A stretch of DNA of 64,000 bases, taken from Alphaproteobacteria bacterium. Lineage in GTDB: Bacteria > Pseudomonadota > Alphaproteobacteria > Rhizobiales > GCA-2746425. Location of the stretch: the NCBI GenBank assembly GCA_024743215.1, contig JANSWZ010000002.1, positions 620,001-684,000 of the forward strand, written 5' to 3'. The position numbers and the translations under genes are program-made. Positions within the stretch are counted from its first letter, which is position 1. Each line of letters starts with the position of its first letter. Shown here in pieces: positions 37,954-48,221 of the stretch. The notes under the pieces were generated by a model, which worked only from the letters and a program-made list of their open reading frames with translations, searched no databases and had not been told where the DNA came from.

Positions 37954-38856
37954 ATGAACTTCCAATTGAGCGCTGCTGATCTGAAACACGCCATGCCGGT
38001 GCCGGCTGCTGACCTGACTGCAGCGCGGGATTATGATGTTGTGCGCCGGGTCATTGAGCACATATCAGAGAATTATCAGGATCAGCCAGGTCTGGAGACG
38101 CTGTCTGATCTGGTAGGCCTTTCCCCGTTTCACCTGCAAAAACTGTTCACACGCTGGGCGGGTCTTTCACCAAAAGGCTTTTTGCAGTGCGTGACGCTGG
38201 ACCATGCCCGCCGGTTGCTGGAGGGCGGAGACAGTATTCTGGATGTGTCCTATGATCTGGGACTGTCAGGACCGGGACGGCTGCATGATCTGATGGTCAA
38301 TGCGGAAGCCATGTCGCCGGGCAGTTACAAATCCAAAGGCGCAGGTCTGACCATCTATTACGGGTTTCATGACAGCCCGTTTGGCATTGCGCTGGTCATG
38401 GCGACAGACCGGGGCCTGTCCGGCCTTGCCTTTGCTGATGCGGATGGTGAGGAGGCCGCCTTTACGGATATGGCACGGCGCTGGCCACAGGCCAATTTTG
38501 TTGCAGCTCCCGATAAAACCGCACCCTTCCTTGCCACAGTCTTTGCTGGCAAGGACACAGACCAACCGCTTCGGGTGGTGCTGATCGGGACGGATTTTGA
38601 AGTGCGTGTCTGGGATGCGCTGCTGAGTATTCCCATGGGCACAGCCACCACCTATTCATCGCTGGCAGAAAGAATTGGGAAGCCCAAGGCGGCACGCGCT
38701 GTGGGCGCGGCTGTGGGGCGCAACCCGATTTCCTTTGTGGTGCCATGCCATCGGGTCATAGGCAAAAGCGGCGGCCTCACCGGCTACCACTGGGGCATTA
38801 CTCGCAAAAGGGCAATTTTGGGCTGGGAGGCCGGGCAGACTGCCCGACCCGAATAA
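37954..38856 (+). CDS. Ada-like protein: AraC helix-turn-helix plus O6-methylguanine-DNA methyltransferase
   Basis: 300 residues. An AraC-type DNA-binding half (about 28-125, with DLVGLSPFHLQKLFTRWAGLSPKGF in outline) is fused to an O6-alkylguanine-DNA alkyltransferase domain (about 135-295) with the active-site PCHRVIGKSGGLTGY. The N-terminal zinc domain of E. coli Ada that senses methyl phosphotriesters is missing. The protein therefore repairs alkylated bases and may regulate transcription by a different trigger. It is divergent from the MFS gene, with 172 bases between the starts. It ends six bases before the convergent gpmA. Confidence 0.92.
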   Translation: MNFQLSAADLKHAMPVPAADLTAARDYDVVRRVIEHISENYQDQPGLETLSDLVGLSPFHLQKLFTRWAGLSPKGFLQCVTLDHARRLLEGGDSILDVSYDLGLSGPGRLHDLMVNAEAMSPGSYKSKGAGLTIYYGFHDSPFGIALVMATDRGLSGLAFADADGEEAAFTDMARRWPQANFVAAPDKTAPFLATVFAGKDTDQPLRVVLIGTDFEVRVWDALLSIPMGTATTYSSLAERIGKPKAARAVGAAVGRNPISFVVPCHRVIGKSGGLTGYHWGITRKRAILGWEAGQTARPE

Positions 38857-38862
38857 AAGCCC

Positions 38863-39483
38863 TTAGCCGGTCAGCATTTCGCTGCTTTCAACCGTCGTGT
38901 CAGCTTTCAGACGGAAGATCATGGGCTGACCGGTCGCGATTTCGCGTTTCAGGATTTGGACGGTGTCGAGCTTTTCCAAAATCATGACCAATGAGCGCAG
39001 TGAGTTGCCATGGGCTGCCACCAGCACTTTTTCGCCAGACATGACACGCGGCAGAATATCGGTCATGTAATATGGCAGAACGCGCGCACCGGTATCTTTC
39101 AGGCTTTCACCGCCCGGAGGTGGGACATCAAAGGAACGGCGCCAGATATGGACCTGCTCATCGCCCCATTTCTTGCGGGCATCATCCTTGTTGAGGCCTG
39201 CCAGATCACCGTAGTCACGCTCGTTCAAAGCCTGATCGCGAATGGTGGGAAGATCTGGTTGGCCCAATTCCTCCAGCAAAAGATCGCAGGTGTGCTGGGC
39301 GCGGATCAAATCAGACGTATAGGCAACATCAAATGTAATGCCCTTTGCCTTCAGCGCCCGGCCACCGGCCTTGGCTTCCTCGATACCCTTTTCCGTCAAA
39401 TCCGGATTTTTCCAGCCGGTGAACAGGTTTTTGAGGTTCCATTCGCTTTGACCGTGACGGACCAGTACCAGTAAACGTTCCAT
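38863..39483 (-). CDS. gpmA: 2,3-bisphosphoglycerate-dependent phosphoglycerate mutase
   Basis: Interconverts 3- and 2-phosphoglycerate in glycolysis/gluconeogenesis. The 206 residues (the short alphaproteobacterial form) include the phosphohistidine motif [10 protein letters not shown], catalytic [12 protein letters not shown] and the second His in AAHGNSLR. The start at 39483 follows a GGGAGA site; extension to 39621 is not supported. It lies 22 bases downstream of dapB on the same strand, a pairing seen in rhizobia. Confidence 0.96.
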   Translation of the reverse strand: MERLLVLVRHGQSEWNLKNLFTGWKNPDLTEKGIEEAKAGGRALKAKGITFDVAYTSDLIRAQHTCDLLLEELGQPDLPTIRDQALNERDYGDLAGLNKDDARKKWGDEQVHIWRRSFDVPPPGGESLKDTGARVLPYYMTDILPRVMSGEKVLVAAHGNSLRSLVMILEKLDTVQILKREIATGQPMIFRLKADTTVESSEMLTG

Positions 39484-39505
39484 ATAATTCTCCCGGGACA
39501 TGCCC

Positions 39506-40321
39506 TTAGGTTTTGGAAAGGCCCAACACATCCAGCATGTTGTAAAGGCCGGGTTTCTGTGGGAATGCCCAAAGCGCTGCTTTGACAGCCCCTTGTGCAA
39601 AAATCGTTCTGTCTTCTGCAATATGAGATAGCTCTACCCGTTCGCCATCTCCTGAAAAAATCACGCTATGGGTGCCAACGACCGATCCACCGCGTAACGC
39701 GGCAAAGCCAATACTGCCCGACTCGCGCGCGCCGGTGATGCCGTCACGTCCGCGTTCGGAATTCTCGGCCAGATCAATACCGCGCCCGGTGGCAGCTGCA
39801 TCGCCCAGCAGAAGCGCTGTGCCTGACGGTGCATCTACCTTGTTGCGATGATGCATTTCCAGCACCTCGATATCCCATTCAAGACCCAACGCTTTTGCGC
39901 CCTGCTCGACCAGAACCGACAGCAGATTGACCCCAAGGCTCATATTGCCGGATTTGACAATCCGGGCATGACGCGATGCGGCGACAATTTTGGCATCATC
40001 CTCAACCGACATGCCAGTGGTGCCAATGACATGCACAATACGTGCTTGAGCGGCATATTCTGCAAAGGTCAGCGTGGCTTCCGGCCTGGTGAAATCAAGC
40101 ACCGCATCGGCTGCGGCAAACGCCACCAGCGCATCATCAGTGACGGGAACGCCCAAGGGTTCCAGACCAGCCAGCGTACCGGCATCCTGCCCGATGCAAT
40201 CCGCCTCCGGGCGCTCAATGGCAGCCACAAGCTGTGCACCGGCAATACCATGTATGGCCGTGATCAAGGCCCGCCCCATGCGCCCGCCAGCGCCCACAAC
40301 AACAATTCTCAAATCGGCCAT
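39506..40321 (-). CDS. dapB: 4-hydroxy-tetrahydrodipicolinate reductase
   Basis: NAD(P)H-dependent reductase of the diaminopimelate/lysine pathway. The 271 residues start with the Rossmann motif [14 protein letters not shown]. The catalytic histidine/lysine segment [16 protein letters not shown] is intact, and [11 protein letters not shown] lies before it. gpmA follows after 22 bases. Upstream lies the pnp terminator, so dapB-gpmA forms a separate unit. Confidence 0.97.
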   Translation of the reverse strand: MADLRIVVVGAGGRMGRALITAIHGIAGAQLVAAIERPEADCIGQDAGTLAGLEPLGVPVTDDALVAFAAADAVLDFTRPEATLTFAEYAAQARIVHVIGTTGMSVEDDAKIVAASRHARIVKSGNMSLGVNLLSVLVEQGAKALGLEWDIEVLEMHHRNKVDAPSGTALLLGDAAATGRGIDLAENSERGRDGITGARESGSIGFAALRGGSVVGTHSVIFSGDGERVELSHIAEDRTIFAQGAVKAALWAFPQKPGLYNMLDVLGLSKT

Positions 40322-40386
40322 AAAAGTCTCCTGTTGGAAAACGATCTAGCACACAGCGCAGCCATGGCCAACCAGCCCATATTACC

Positions 40387-40418
40387 AAAAAAAGGCCAGG
40401 TGTTTCCACCCGGCCTTT
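40387..40418 (-). terminator. Intrinsic terminator after pnp
   Basis: On the minus strand AAAGGCCGGGTG pairs with CACCTGGCCTTT across a short GAAA-like loop, followed by a run of seven T. It ends the large transcription/translation block at pnp. Confidence 0.85.
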
Positions 40419-40437
40419 CTAGCGAACAAACTAAAAT

Positions 40438-42549
40438 TTAGTCTTGTTCGATTTCTTTGCCGGTTTCCTGATCGACAACTTTCATCGACAGGCGAACCTT
40501 GCCGCGATCGTCGAAGCCCATCAGCTTAACCCAGACCTTGTCGCCTTCCTTGACCACATCGGTGGTTTTGGCAACGCGCTCATTGGCCAGCTGGGAAATG
40601 TGAACCAGACCGTCCTTGGCACCGAAGAAGTTGACGAAAGCGCCAAAATCAACAGCTTTCACAACAGTACCCTGATAGATGTGACCAACTTCAGGATCGT
40701 CCGTGATGGAGCGGATCCAGGCGATGGCAGCTTCAATGGATTTGCCATCGGAAGAGGCAATCTTGATTGTGCCATCGTCTTCGATGTTCACTTTGGCGCC
40801 GGTTTTTTCCACGATCTCGCGGATGACCTTGCCACCAGTGCCGATAACTTCGCGGATTTTATCAACCGGAATTTTCAGCTGTTCGATGCGTGGTGCAAAT
40901 TCACCAAGCTCAGGACGGGACTCTGTCAGAGCCTTCGACATTTCACCCAGAATATGTTCACGGCCATCCTTGGCCTGAGCCAAAGCGATTTTCATGATTT
41001 CTTCGGTGATGCCATCGATCTTGATGTCCATCTGCAGAGCCGTGATGCCCTCTTCAGAACCCGCAACCTTGAAATCCATATCGCCAAGATGATCTTCATC
41101 ACCCAGAATATCGGACAGGACAGCGAAATCATCGCCTTCCTTGATGAGGCCCATTGCGATACCGGCAACCGGACGGCGCAGAGGAACACCCGCATCCATC
41201 AGAGCCAGCGATGTACCGCAAACCGTCGCCATGGAAGATGATCCATTGGACTCGGTGATTTCGGACACAAGGCGCAGTGTGTATGGGAATTCATGATGCG
41301 GCGGACGCACAGGGTTCACCGCACGCCATGCAAGCTTGCCGTGGCCGATTTCGCGGCGACCTGGTGTGCCCATACGACCAGCTTCACCGACAGAATATGG
41401 CGGGAAGTTATAATGCAGCATGAACTGTTCTTTGTAGGTGCCGGTCAGTGCGTCGATGAACTGCTCGTCATCTGCAGTACCCAGTGTGGCAACGACAAGC
41501 GCCTGTGTTTCACCACGGGTGAACAGGGATGAACCGTGCGCGCGTGGCAATGTGCCAACTTCAGCAACAATCTGACGAACGGTTTTGGTATCACGTCCAT
41601 CGATGCGGCTGCCGTCTTTCAGAATGCGGCCACGAACAATGTTGCTTTCCAGCTTCTTGACCTGGTCGCCAAGAATATTCTTGTCGTCCGGGCTTGCGCC
41701 TTCAGCCAGAAGCTCTTCCATGACTTTCGACTTGGCGTCGGAAATAGCATCGCGGCGCGGCTCTTTTTCCTGGATGTCGTATGCAGCGTTCAGATCGGCT
41801 TCGACTAGATCTTTCACTTTTGCGTATAATTCAGAATGATCCGCAGCTGTGTGGTTACGAGGTGCTTTTGCAGCTTTCTCGGCCAGCTGAATAATGGCTT
41901 CAATAACAGGCTGGAATTCGCGGTGGCCGAACATAACGGCACCCAGCATAATCTCTTCAGACAATTCCTGAGCTTCTGATTCAACCATCAGAACCGCATC
42001 ATTTGTGCCAGCAACAACCAGATCGAGCTTGCTGTCTTCCATGACATCCAGTGGCGGGTTGAGCATGTATTCGCCATCAATATAGCCAACACGTGCACCG
42101 CCGATTGGGCCCATGAAAGGCACACCGGAAATTGTCAGGGCAGCAGATGCGCCAACCAGCGCGACGATGTCCGGATCATTTTCCAGATCGTGAGACAAAA
42201 CTGTCAGAACAATCTGGGTTTCGTTTTTGTAGCCATCAGCGAAAAGAGGACGAATCGGGCGATCGATCAGCCGCGATGTCAGTGTCTCTTTTTCAGCCGG
42301 ACGGCCTTCACGCTTGAAGAAGCCACCTGGAATTTTACCAGCGGCATAGGTTTTTTCCTGATAGTTCACGGTCAGTGGGAAAAAATCCTGGCCCGGCTTT
42401 GCAGAGCGAGCCGAAACTGCGGTTGCGAGAATAGTTGTCTCGCCATAGGTGATCATGACGGCCCCATCGGCCTGACGAGCAACGCGGCCCGTTTCCATAA
42501 TCAAAGGGCGTCCGCCCCATTCAATTTCTACACGTTGTGTATCAAACAT
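40438..42549 (-). CDS. pnp: Polyribonucleotide nucleotidyltransferase (PNPase)
   Basis: Phosphorolytic 3'-5' exoribonuclease of the RNA degradosome. The 703 residues run: RNase PH domain 1 (about 10-145), a helical domain, RNase PH domain 2 (about 310-540), a KH domain (about 550-610, with [19 protein letters not shown]) and an S1 domain (about 620-690, [17 protein letters not shown]). It follows rpsO after 251 bases, the universal rpsO-pnp order. PNPase represses its own message in E. coli; two leader hairpins here (42616-42661) would be the place to look. Confidence 0.98.
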   Translation of the reverse strand: MFDTQRVEIEWGGRPLIMETGRVARQADGAVMITYGETTILATAVSARSAKPGQDFFPLTVNYQEKTYAAGKIPGGFFKREGRPAEKETLTSRLIDRPIRPLFADGYKNETQIVLTVLSHDLENDPDIVALVGASAALTISGVPFMGPIGGARVGYIDGEYMLNPPLDVMEDSKLDLVVAGTNDAVLMVESEAQELSEEIMLGAVMFGHREFQPVIEAIIQLAEKAAKAPRNHTAADHSELYAKVKDLVEADLNAAYDIQEKEPRRDAISDAKSKVMEELLAEGASPDDKNILGDQVKKLESNIVRGRILKDGSRIDGRDTKTVRQIVAEVGTLPRAHGSSLFTRGETQALVVATLGTADDEQFIDALTGTYKEQFMLHYNFPPYSVGEAGRMGTPGRREIGHGKLAWRAVNPVRPPHHEFPYTLRLVSEITESNGSSSMATVCGTSLALMDAGVPLRRPVAGIAMGLIKEGDDFAVLSDILGDEDHLGDMDFKVAGSEEGITALQMDIKIDGITEEIMKIALAQAKDGREHILGEMSKALTESRPELGEFAPRIEQLKIPVDKIREVIGTGGKVIREIVEKTGAKVNIEDDGTIKIASSDGKSIEAAIAWIRSITDDPEVGHIYQGTVVKAVDFGAFVNFFGAKDGLVHISQLANERVAKTTDVVKEGDKVWVKLMGFDDRGKVRLSMKVVDQETGKEIEQD

Positions 42550-42615
42550 TTTTTGTGTCTTACCTTCTTGTCAATGGACAGGATGAAAACGGCCTTCCGT
42601 CCTCATCGATAGTTT

Positions 42616-42632
42616 GGCGCGACCATCGCGCC
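42616..42632 (-). promoter_or_regulatory. First of two twin hairpins in the pnp leader
   Basis: GGCGCGA-CCA-TCGCGCC is a perfect seven-base stem with a three-base loop, about 67 bases upstream of the pnp start. A second hairpin with the same stem follows at 42645-42661. Confidence 0.6.
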
Positions 42633-42644
42633 TTGTGTCAGAAT

Positions 42645-42661
42645 GGCGCGAAAATCGCGCC
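42645..42661 (-). promoter_or_regulatory. Second of two twin hairpins in the pnp leader
   Basis: GGCGCGA-AAA-TCGCGCC has a stem identical to that at 42616-42632, differing only in the loop. The arms of the two hairpins can also pair with each other, allowing alternative folds. Confidence 0.6.
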
Positions 42662-42761
42662 GGGTATCTGAGCCATCGCAAGACAACAAGATGCTCTTTC
42701 GTTTCAAAGCATCTGATAATCCTGCCATGGCTCTGTTTAGCTCATGGATTCGAGAAATACC

Positions 42762-42787
42762 AAAAAGGGCGCCGCACAGCGACGCCC
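42762..42787 (-). terminator. Intrinsic terminator after rpsO
   Basis: Minus-strand GGGCG-T-CGC pairs with GCG-G-CGCCC (42787-42767) with one mismatch, followed by TTTTT. It lies 14 bases after the rpsO stop and should limit read-through into pnp. Confidence 0.75.
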
Positions 42788-42800
42788 GTTTTGTGTCGCA

Positions 42801-43070
42801 TCAGCGACGCAAACCAAGTTTCTTGATGATGTCCGTATAACGGCTTTCGTCATTCGCTTTCAGATAGTCGAGCTGACGGCGCCGTTGAGAGACCATTTTC
42901 AAAAGACCACGGCGGGAATGATTATCCTTGCCATGTGCTCTGAAGTGTTCGGTCAGATTGCTGATACGCTCGCTGAGAATGGCAACCTGTACTTCTGGTG
43001 AACCGGTGTCATTTTCTACGCGGGCATACTCGGTAATGAGTTCCTGCTTGCGTTCTGCAGTAATCGACAT
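42801..43070 (-). CDS. rpsO: 30S ribosomal protein S15
   Basis: 89-residue uS15 primary binder of the 16S central domain. It begins [28 protein letters not shown] and contains [33 protein letters not shown], all canonical. It lies 32 bases after truB and is followed by an intrinsic terminator and then pnp. Confidence 0.99.
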   Translation of the reverse strand: MSITAERKQELITEYARVENDTGSPEVQVAILSERISNLTEHFRAHGKDNHSRRGLLKMVSQRRRQLDYLKANDESRYTDIIKKLGLRR

Positions 43071-43102
43071 CGGGTATCCTTTCTATGTAACGCATACCGG
43101 TT

Positions 43103-44029
43103 TTACCCGGCATTTTTAAAAACACGCTTGGGGATGAACTGGCCTTGATCCACTGAGCCAATGGCCACCAAAGTGTTTTTGGTGGTGACATAGGCTTCGG
43201 CAAGAGCTAGGGGGGCATCCCGTCCGCGCAACAATATGGCCTGGCCGTTTAACAGCCGGACCGCTTCTGCTTCCGTGACGGCCAACGCCGGGATGTCGTC
43301 CAGCGCGGTCTCAACAGGATGCAGTACCGAAGCCATATCAGCTTCAGCGGGGTCTCTATGGCGCATTTCCTGCAAAACTTCCAGTGAAATCATCTGCGAT
43401 TCGTGAAACGGCCCGACTTGTGTGCGCCGCAATGCGCTGACATGGCCTTCCGTTCCCAAAGAACGGGCCATATCGCGGGCCAGTGACCTGACATAAGTGC
43501 CTTTTCCGCACAGAACTTCAAACTCGGCATGATCAATGTCAGGGCAATCCACCAGGGTCAGTTCGCCAATTTGAACGTCACGTGGCTCCAGTTCGACCTT
43601 CACACCGGCACGGGCCAGATCATAAGCGCGTTCGCCGTTGATTTTCAAAGCGCTGAAGGCGGGGGGGAGCTGTGAAAGACATCCTTTGTATTGTGGAAGA
43701 ACAGCCTCAATCGCGGTCTGGTCCGGCCGGTGCTGCGATGTTGCAACAACATCACCTTCACCGTCATCGGTACTGGTCGCCTCGCCCCATTTAACGGTAA
43801 AGCGATAGGTTTTCTGACCATCCTGCGCAAAGGGAACCGTTTTGGTGGCGTGGCCCAATGCAATCGGCAACATGCCGGATGCCAGTGGATCAAGCGTTCC
43901 GGCATGGCCCGCCTTCTTTGCATCGAACAACCAACGCACTTTGGAAACGGCCTGTGTAGACCCCAATCCCAAAGGTTTGTCGAGCAGGACCCACCCATGG
44001 ATATCCTGCCCTTTTTTACGGCGCCCCAT
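43103..44029 (-). CDS. truB: tRNA pseudouridine synthase B
   Basis: Makes pseudouridine 55 in the T loop of tRNAs. The 308 residues begin with [22 protein letters not shown] and contain the catalytic Asp in [17 protein letters not shown]. The PUA-like C-terminal region is present. It lies five bases after rbfA, in the conserved rbfA-truB-rpsO order. Confidence 0.97.
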   Translation of the reverse strand: MGRRKKGQDIHGWVLLDKPLGLGSTQAVSKVRWLFDAKKAGHAGTLDPLASGMLPIALGHATKTVPFAQDGQKTYRFTVKWGEATSTDDGEGDVVATSQHRPDQTAIEAVLPQYKGCLSQLPPAFSALKINGERAYDLARAGVKVELEPRDVQIGELTLVDCPDIDHAEFEVLCGKGTYVRSLARDMARSLGTEGHVSALRRTQVGPFHESQMISLEVLQEMRHRDPAEADMASVLHPVETALDDIPALAVTEAEAVRLLNGQAILLRGRDAPLALAEAYVTTKNTLVAIGSVDQGQFIPKRVFKNAG

Positions 44030-44034
44030 GTTGA

Positions 44035-44472
44035 TCAGGTTCCGCCGTCATTATCCGTTTCAGGGGGATCATCAGGCGCGGCCAGATCTGCCAGAACTTT
44101 GGGCTGGCGCAACAAATCCTCAATCCGGCTGGCTTCATCATAACGGTTGTCGGCAAAGAATTTGATTTCCGGCATGTATTTCAGCGTCATGTCTTTGGCG
44201 ATGCGACCCCGGATGAATTTGGCGTGACCGTTCAGCAACTTAGCCAGTTCCTCGCCATCGCCCCCGCCAAGCGGCGCAACATAGACGCTGGCCAGTTTCA
44301 GATCGCTCGACATGCGCGCTTCCGGAATCGTGACCATGATGCGCTCCAGTTCCGGCTCGCGCACTTCGCCCCTGCGCAGACATTCGTCAATCGCACGACG
44401 CACAACCTCGCCCACGCGCAGCATGCGCTGGGTTGGTTCTTTGCTGATACTTTTATGTCCGGAACGGCCCAT
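44035..44472 (-). CDS. rbfA: 30S ribosome-binding factor A
   Basis: KH-fold factor that assists maturation of the 16S 5' end and cold adaptation. The protein begins [28 protein letters not shown] and includes [19 protein letters not shown]. The start at 44472 (145 residues) is chosen because the longer frame to 44514 would begin inside the infB terminator hairpin. A weak GGATAAG lies upstream. An acidic tail, [17 protein letters not shown], ends the protein. Confidence 0.93.
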   Translation of the reverse strand: MGRSGHKSISKEPTQRMLRVGEVVRRAIDECLRRGEVREPELERIMVTIPEARMSSDLKLASVYVAPLGGGDGEELAKLLNGHAKFIRGRIAKDMTLKYMPEIKFFADNRYDEASRIEDLLRQPKVLADLAAPDDPPETDNDGGT

Positions 44473-44484
44473 TATCTTATCCAG

Positions 44485-44539
44485 AAAAAATAACGCCATG
44501 CCTCGCTTAGCCAAGGTGGCTTAGCCAAGGCATGGCGTT
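44485..44539 (-). terminator. Intrinsic terminator between infB and rbfA
   Basis: On the minus strand AACGCCATGCCT (44539-44528) pairs perfectly with AGGCATGGCGTT (44503-44492), followed by A and TTTTTT. The 24-base loop contains a direct repeat CTTAGCCAAGG on the plus strand. It lies 14 bases past the infB stop and just upstream of the rbfA start codon. Confidence 0.8.
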
Positions 44540-44552
44540 GATTGGGAACCAG

Positions 44553-47273
44553 TTAGAGTGAACGGATAATTGTTTCGACCCGATAGCACTCAATGACATC
44601 GCCCTTGCGCATGTCCTGATAATTTTCAAATGCCATGCCACATTCCTGACCGGCATTCACTTCTTTCACTTCATCCTTGAAGCGTTTCAGTGTGGACAGT
44701 TTGCCTTCATGGATCACCACATCATCGCGGATGAGGCGAACGTGTTGGCCACGCTCCACCTTACCATCTGTGATGAGACACCCGGCAACCTTGCCAACCT
44801 TGGATACATTGAATGTATCCAGAATTTCAGCATTGCCCAGCATATGCTCGCGCAGTTCAGGCGACAGCATACCGGACATCGCCGCTTTCACATCGTCAAT
44901 CAGATCATAGATGACATTGTAGTAGCGAATTTCGATGCCATTTGCTTCCGCTGCTTCCCGCGCCTGTTTGTTGGCACGCACGTTGAAGCCCACAACCGGT
45001 GCATTTGAAGCCGCGGCCAGCGTGATATCGGTTTCGGTGATACCACCGGCCCCTGAATGGATCACACGTGTTGCAACTTCGTCGGTGTTGAGTTTTTCCA
45101 GAGCGCCGACAATGGCTTCCAGAGAGCCCTGCACATCTGCTTTGATGAGCAATGGCGATTCCTGCGCATTGTCTGTCTGAAGCTGGTTCATCATAGCTTC
45201 CAGAGAGCCACGCGCGCCCCGTGCCATAACAGCTTCCTGCTTCACACGCCGGCGGTATTCAGTGATTTCACGCGCCTGCGCTTCATTTTCAACAACGGCG
45301 AACTGATCCCCGGCCTCGGGCGTTCCCTGCAGGCCAAGCACTTCCACCGGCATGGATGGTGGCGCAGATTTGACCTGTTTGCCATGATCATCAATCAAAG
45401 CCCGCACCTTGCCCCATTCAGAGCCAAGCACGAGAATGTCGCCAACTTTAAGCGTTCCGTTCTGGACAAGAACAGTAGCAACAGGACCACGGCCCTTATC
45501 CAGTTGTGCTTCCACAACCGTGCCACGGCCATTGCGTTCCGGATTGGCTTTCAACTCCAGCAATTCGGACTGCAGAATAATAGCTTCCAGAACCTTATCC
45601 AGGTTTGTGCCTTTCAGGGCAGAGACTTCCACATCAAGAATGTCACCGCCCATGCCTTCTACCTGAACTTCATATTGCAGAAGCTCGGTGCGTACACGGT
45701 CTGGATCAGCTCCCTCAACGTCGATCTTGTTGATCGCGATAATCATTGGAACACCAGCGGCTTTTGCATGTGCAATCGCCTCTGCCGTCTGCGGCATCAC
45801 GCCATCATCAGCCGCGACCACCAGAATGACGATATCAGTTGATTTTGCACCACGTGCACGCATGGCTGTAAATGCCGCGTGGCCCGGTGTATCGATGAAG
45901 GTGATCTTCTGACCAGACTGCTCAACCTGATAGGCCCCAATGTGCTGAGTGATGCCACCGGCTTCACCAGACACGATATTGGTTTTGCGGAAGGCATCCA
46001 GCAAAGAGGTCTTGCCGTGGTCAACATGACCCATGATGGTCACGATTGGTGGACGAGGAATACCTGTTCCATCATCGTCAGCTTCGATCACTTCGTCAAA
46101 CAGGCCGCCCTCAACGTCAGATTCGGAAACGCGGCGCACTTTGTGGCCCATTTCCTCAGTGATCAATTCAGCCGTATCAGCATCGATCACATCGTTGATT
46201 TTCAGCATCTGGCCCTGCTGCATCAGCAGCTTGATCACATCGACCGCGCGTTCTGCCATGCGGTTGGCCAGTTCCTGAATGGTAATGGTTTCAGGAATGG
46301 TGACCTCGCGTGAAATCTTTTCACGGGGCGACATTTGCGCAGCACGCTGTTTTTCACGCTCACGACGGCGTTTGATCGATGCCAGTGAACGTGCGCGGTC
46401 GCCGGTGTTGTCTTCCAGCGCATTGGACAGTGTCAGCTTGCCCTTGCGACGATCGTCATTTTTGCGAGCGTTTTTGGAATCATCCTGTTCCTGCTCGCGC
46501 CCAGGCCGTTTGACCGCACGCAACACCTTGGTGTTTTTGGCATCCGGTTCACGGGTCTTGGCTGGGCGTGCGGTATCACCGGCTTCTTCAGCTGCTGCCA
46601 GATTGACAGCCTCTTCACGCATGCGGGCGTGCTCGGCCTCTTCCTCGGCCTTCTTCTTGGCCGCGGCTTCAGCTTCTTCCTTGGCTTTGGCTTCCCGACG
46701 GGCGCGTTCGGTCGCCTCGCGCTGGGTGCGCTCAGCCTCTTCTGCCGTGCGTCGGGCAATATCTTCTGCCTCACGCGCTTTTGCGCCAGCCAATGCCATT
46801 GCGCGGGCATCGCGCTCGCCGCTGGTCAGTGTGCGCAGCAATGTTTTATTGCCGCCGCGCTGACCACCGCCAGACCTGTTTTGTGCAGGCCGGCTTTGTA
46901 CAGATGGGCGTGCAATGCGGCTGGCTGGGCCTGTAACAGCAGGCGCTGCAGGCGTAGGAGCCTTTGCCGCCGGTGCGGCTGGCCTTGGCACAGGCGCCGC
47001 TGGTGTGGCTGCTGGTGCCGATGGCGCAGCGGGTGTCGCTGCGGCACTGCGAGGCGCTTCAACTGGCGCACGTGGTGCGGCCTCAGCGGCTGGAGTTGCC
47101 GCTGGTGTCGATCCCGGCATATTGATTTTGCGTTTGCGTTTTTCCACGACCACGGCTTTTGACCGGCCATGAGAAAAGCTCTGGCGCACAGTGCCCTGCT
47201 GCTCCACACCGCGTTTCAGCGAGAGAGTTGGACGTCCGCTTTGCTTGTCGTCTGTGTTATCCGTATCGCTCAT
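44553..47273 (-). CDS. infB: Translation initiation factor IF-2
   Basis: 906-residue GTPase that delivers formyl-Met-tRNA to the 30S subunit. A long Ala/Pro-rich and charged N-terminal region (about 1-320) is followed by an IF2_N motif ([17 protein letters not shown]), the G domain with [20 protein letters not shown] and NKID, then domains II to IV up to the C-terminal fMet-tRNA-binding beta barrel. It follows ylxR by 151 bases and is separated from rbfA by an intrinsic terminator. Confidence 0.98.
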   Translation of the reverse strand: MSDTDNTDDKQSGRPTLSLKRGVEQQGTVRQSFSHGRSKAVVVEKRKRKINMPGSTPAATPAAEAAPRAPVEAPRSAAATPAAPSAPAATPAAPVPRPAAPAAKAPTPAAPAVTGPASRIARPSVQSRPAQNRSGGGQRGGNKTLLRTLTSGERDARAMALAGAKAREAEDIARRTAEEAERTQREATERARREAKAKEEAEAAAKKKAEEEAEHARMREEAVNLAAAEEAGDTARPAKTREPDAKNTKVLRAVKRPGREQEQDDSKNARKNDDRRKGKLTLSNALEDNTGDRARSLASIKRRREREKQRAAQMSPREKISREVTIPETITIQELANRMAERAVDVIKLLMQQGQMLKINDVIDADTAELITEEMGHKVRRVSESDVEGGLFDEVIEADDDGTGIPRPPIVTIMGHVDHGKTSLLDAFRKTNIVSGEAGGITQHIGAYQVEQSGQKITFIDTPGHAAFTAMRARGAKSTDIVILVVAADDGVMPQTAEAIAHAKAAGVPMIIAINKIDVEGADPDRVRTELLQYEVQVEGMGGDILDVEVSALKGTNLDKVLEAIILQSELLELKANPERNGRGTVVEAQLDKGRGPVATVLVQNGTLKVGDILVLGSEWGKVRALIDDHGKQVKSAPPSMPVEVLGLQGTPEAGDQFAVVENEAQAREITEYRRRVKQEAVMARGARGSLEAMMNQLQTDNAQESPLLIKADVQGSLEAIVGALEKLNTDEVATRVIHSGAGGITETDITLAAASNAPVVGFNVRANKQAREAAEANGIEIRYYNVIYDLIDDVKAAMSGMLSPELREHMLGNAEILDTFNVSKVGKVAGCLITDGKVERGQHVRLIRDDVVIHEGKLSTLKRFKDEVKEVNAGQECGMAFENYQDMRKGDVIECYRVETIIRSL

Positions 47274-47424
47274 TCTTATCCTGATCCTGCTGCCGCGTTT
47301 AAACTGCCGCGCGGCGCGTCTGTCAAATTATCTTCGCTACAATCAGGCAATTTTCTGCCCAATTTTGGCTGCTAACTTTCAACTACTGGGGACCCGCACC
47401 TCAATCCAGGCGCGTATCCTTGTC

Positions 47425-48198
47425 TTATTTCTCGGTCTCTGCCCGCGCTCCAATATATGTTTGGAGCCGCTCGGCTGCGTTCAAAAAGCCACCATCTCCC
47501 CGGTCCGTCTTCTTTTCTGCTTTCGTTAGCGCGGCATGTATTACATTTGTGCGACCAAATGCCAAATCCAATTCCACGCCGTTAAAACTTCGGTACAACT
47601 GCAAGGCGTCAGAAGAGCCAAATCGCCGTGTGATGGCCTGCTTCAGCTTGCGCAAACTGTCTTCAGCTCCGTCACTTGCTACAATCAATGCTTCCACATT
47701 GTCGCCACCAATTGCAGATTCCACCTTGGCGAAGCCTGTAATGATCCGCCCGGATTTCTGCGCAAGTGCCAAAGCACCCATGGCTCGATCCAACAACAAT
47801 TTTCCAACTCTGTCTGCCAGACCTGCATCGACAGTGATCGTTTGATCACTTTTCTTGCCCAGCAGACGCGCAAACAGCTTGCGTTGCTCCGCCAAAGCCA
47901 CATGTCTGGCATCTGCTTTGACCCAGACACCGCGTCCAGGCAGAACAGCTTTCAGATCCGGTACAATACGCCCTTCCGGATCGGCCACAAAACGGATTAA
48001 TTCCGCCTTGGGCAGAACCTCGCGGCTGACGGCGCATTGCCGTTTCGGTTCTCTGCGCGCCCGAGGACTTCCATCATCCGGCTCTATATCCTGTTCGGCA
48101 CCTGTATCAATGGCAGCTTCACCGCTGGCGTGACTACCAGCTTCACCACTACCTTCATTGGCAGCATTAAGACCATCTGGTGTATTCGACATGTTCAT
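47425..48198 (-). CDS. YlxR-type RNA-binding protein fused to an L7Ae-like domain
   Basis: 257 residues. The YlxR (DUF448) domain (about 48-125) carries CAVSREVLPKAELIRFVADPEG and GRGVWVKADARHV. A ribosomal L7Ae/L30e-like half (about 135-235) follows, with RAMGALALAQKSGRIITGFAKVESAI. This two-domain form is usual in alphaproteobacteria, whereas Gram-positive bacteria encode the two parts separately. The acidic, Gly/Ala-rich N-terminus is disordered. It lies between nusA and infB in the conserved order and probably binds RNA in translation or termination. Confidence 0.93.
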   Translation of the reverse strand: MNMSNTPDGLNAANEGSGEAGSHASGEAAIDTGAEQDIEPDDGSPRARREPKRQCAVSREVLPKAELIRFVADPEGRIVPDLKAVLPGRGVWVKADARHVALAEQRKLFARLLGKKSDQTITVDAGLADRVGKLLLDRAMGALALAQKSGRIITGFAKVESAIGGDNVEALIVASDGAEDSLRKLKQAITRRFGSSDALQLYRSFNGVELDLAFGRTNVIHAALTKAEKKTDRGDGGFLNAAERLQTYIGARAETEK

Positions 48199-48221
48199 AA
48201 ACCCTGCCGAAACCAGACGCC

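Noticed and set aside
42616..42661. Twin hairpins as the start of a CRISPR array
   Set aside because: Only two short palindromic units with no spacers of uniform length and no cas genes.
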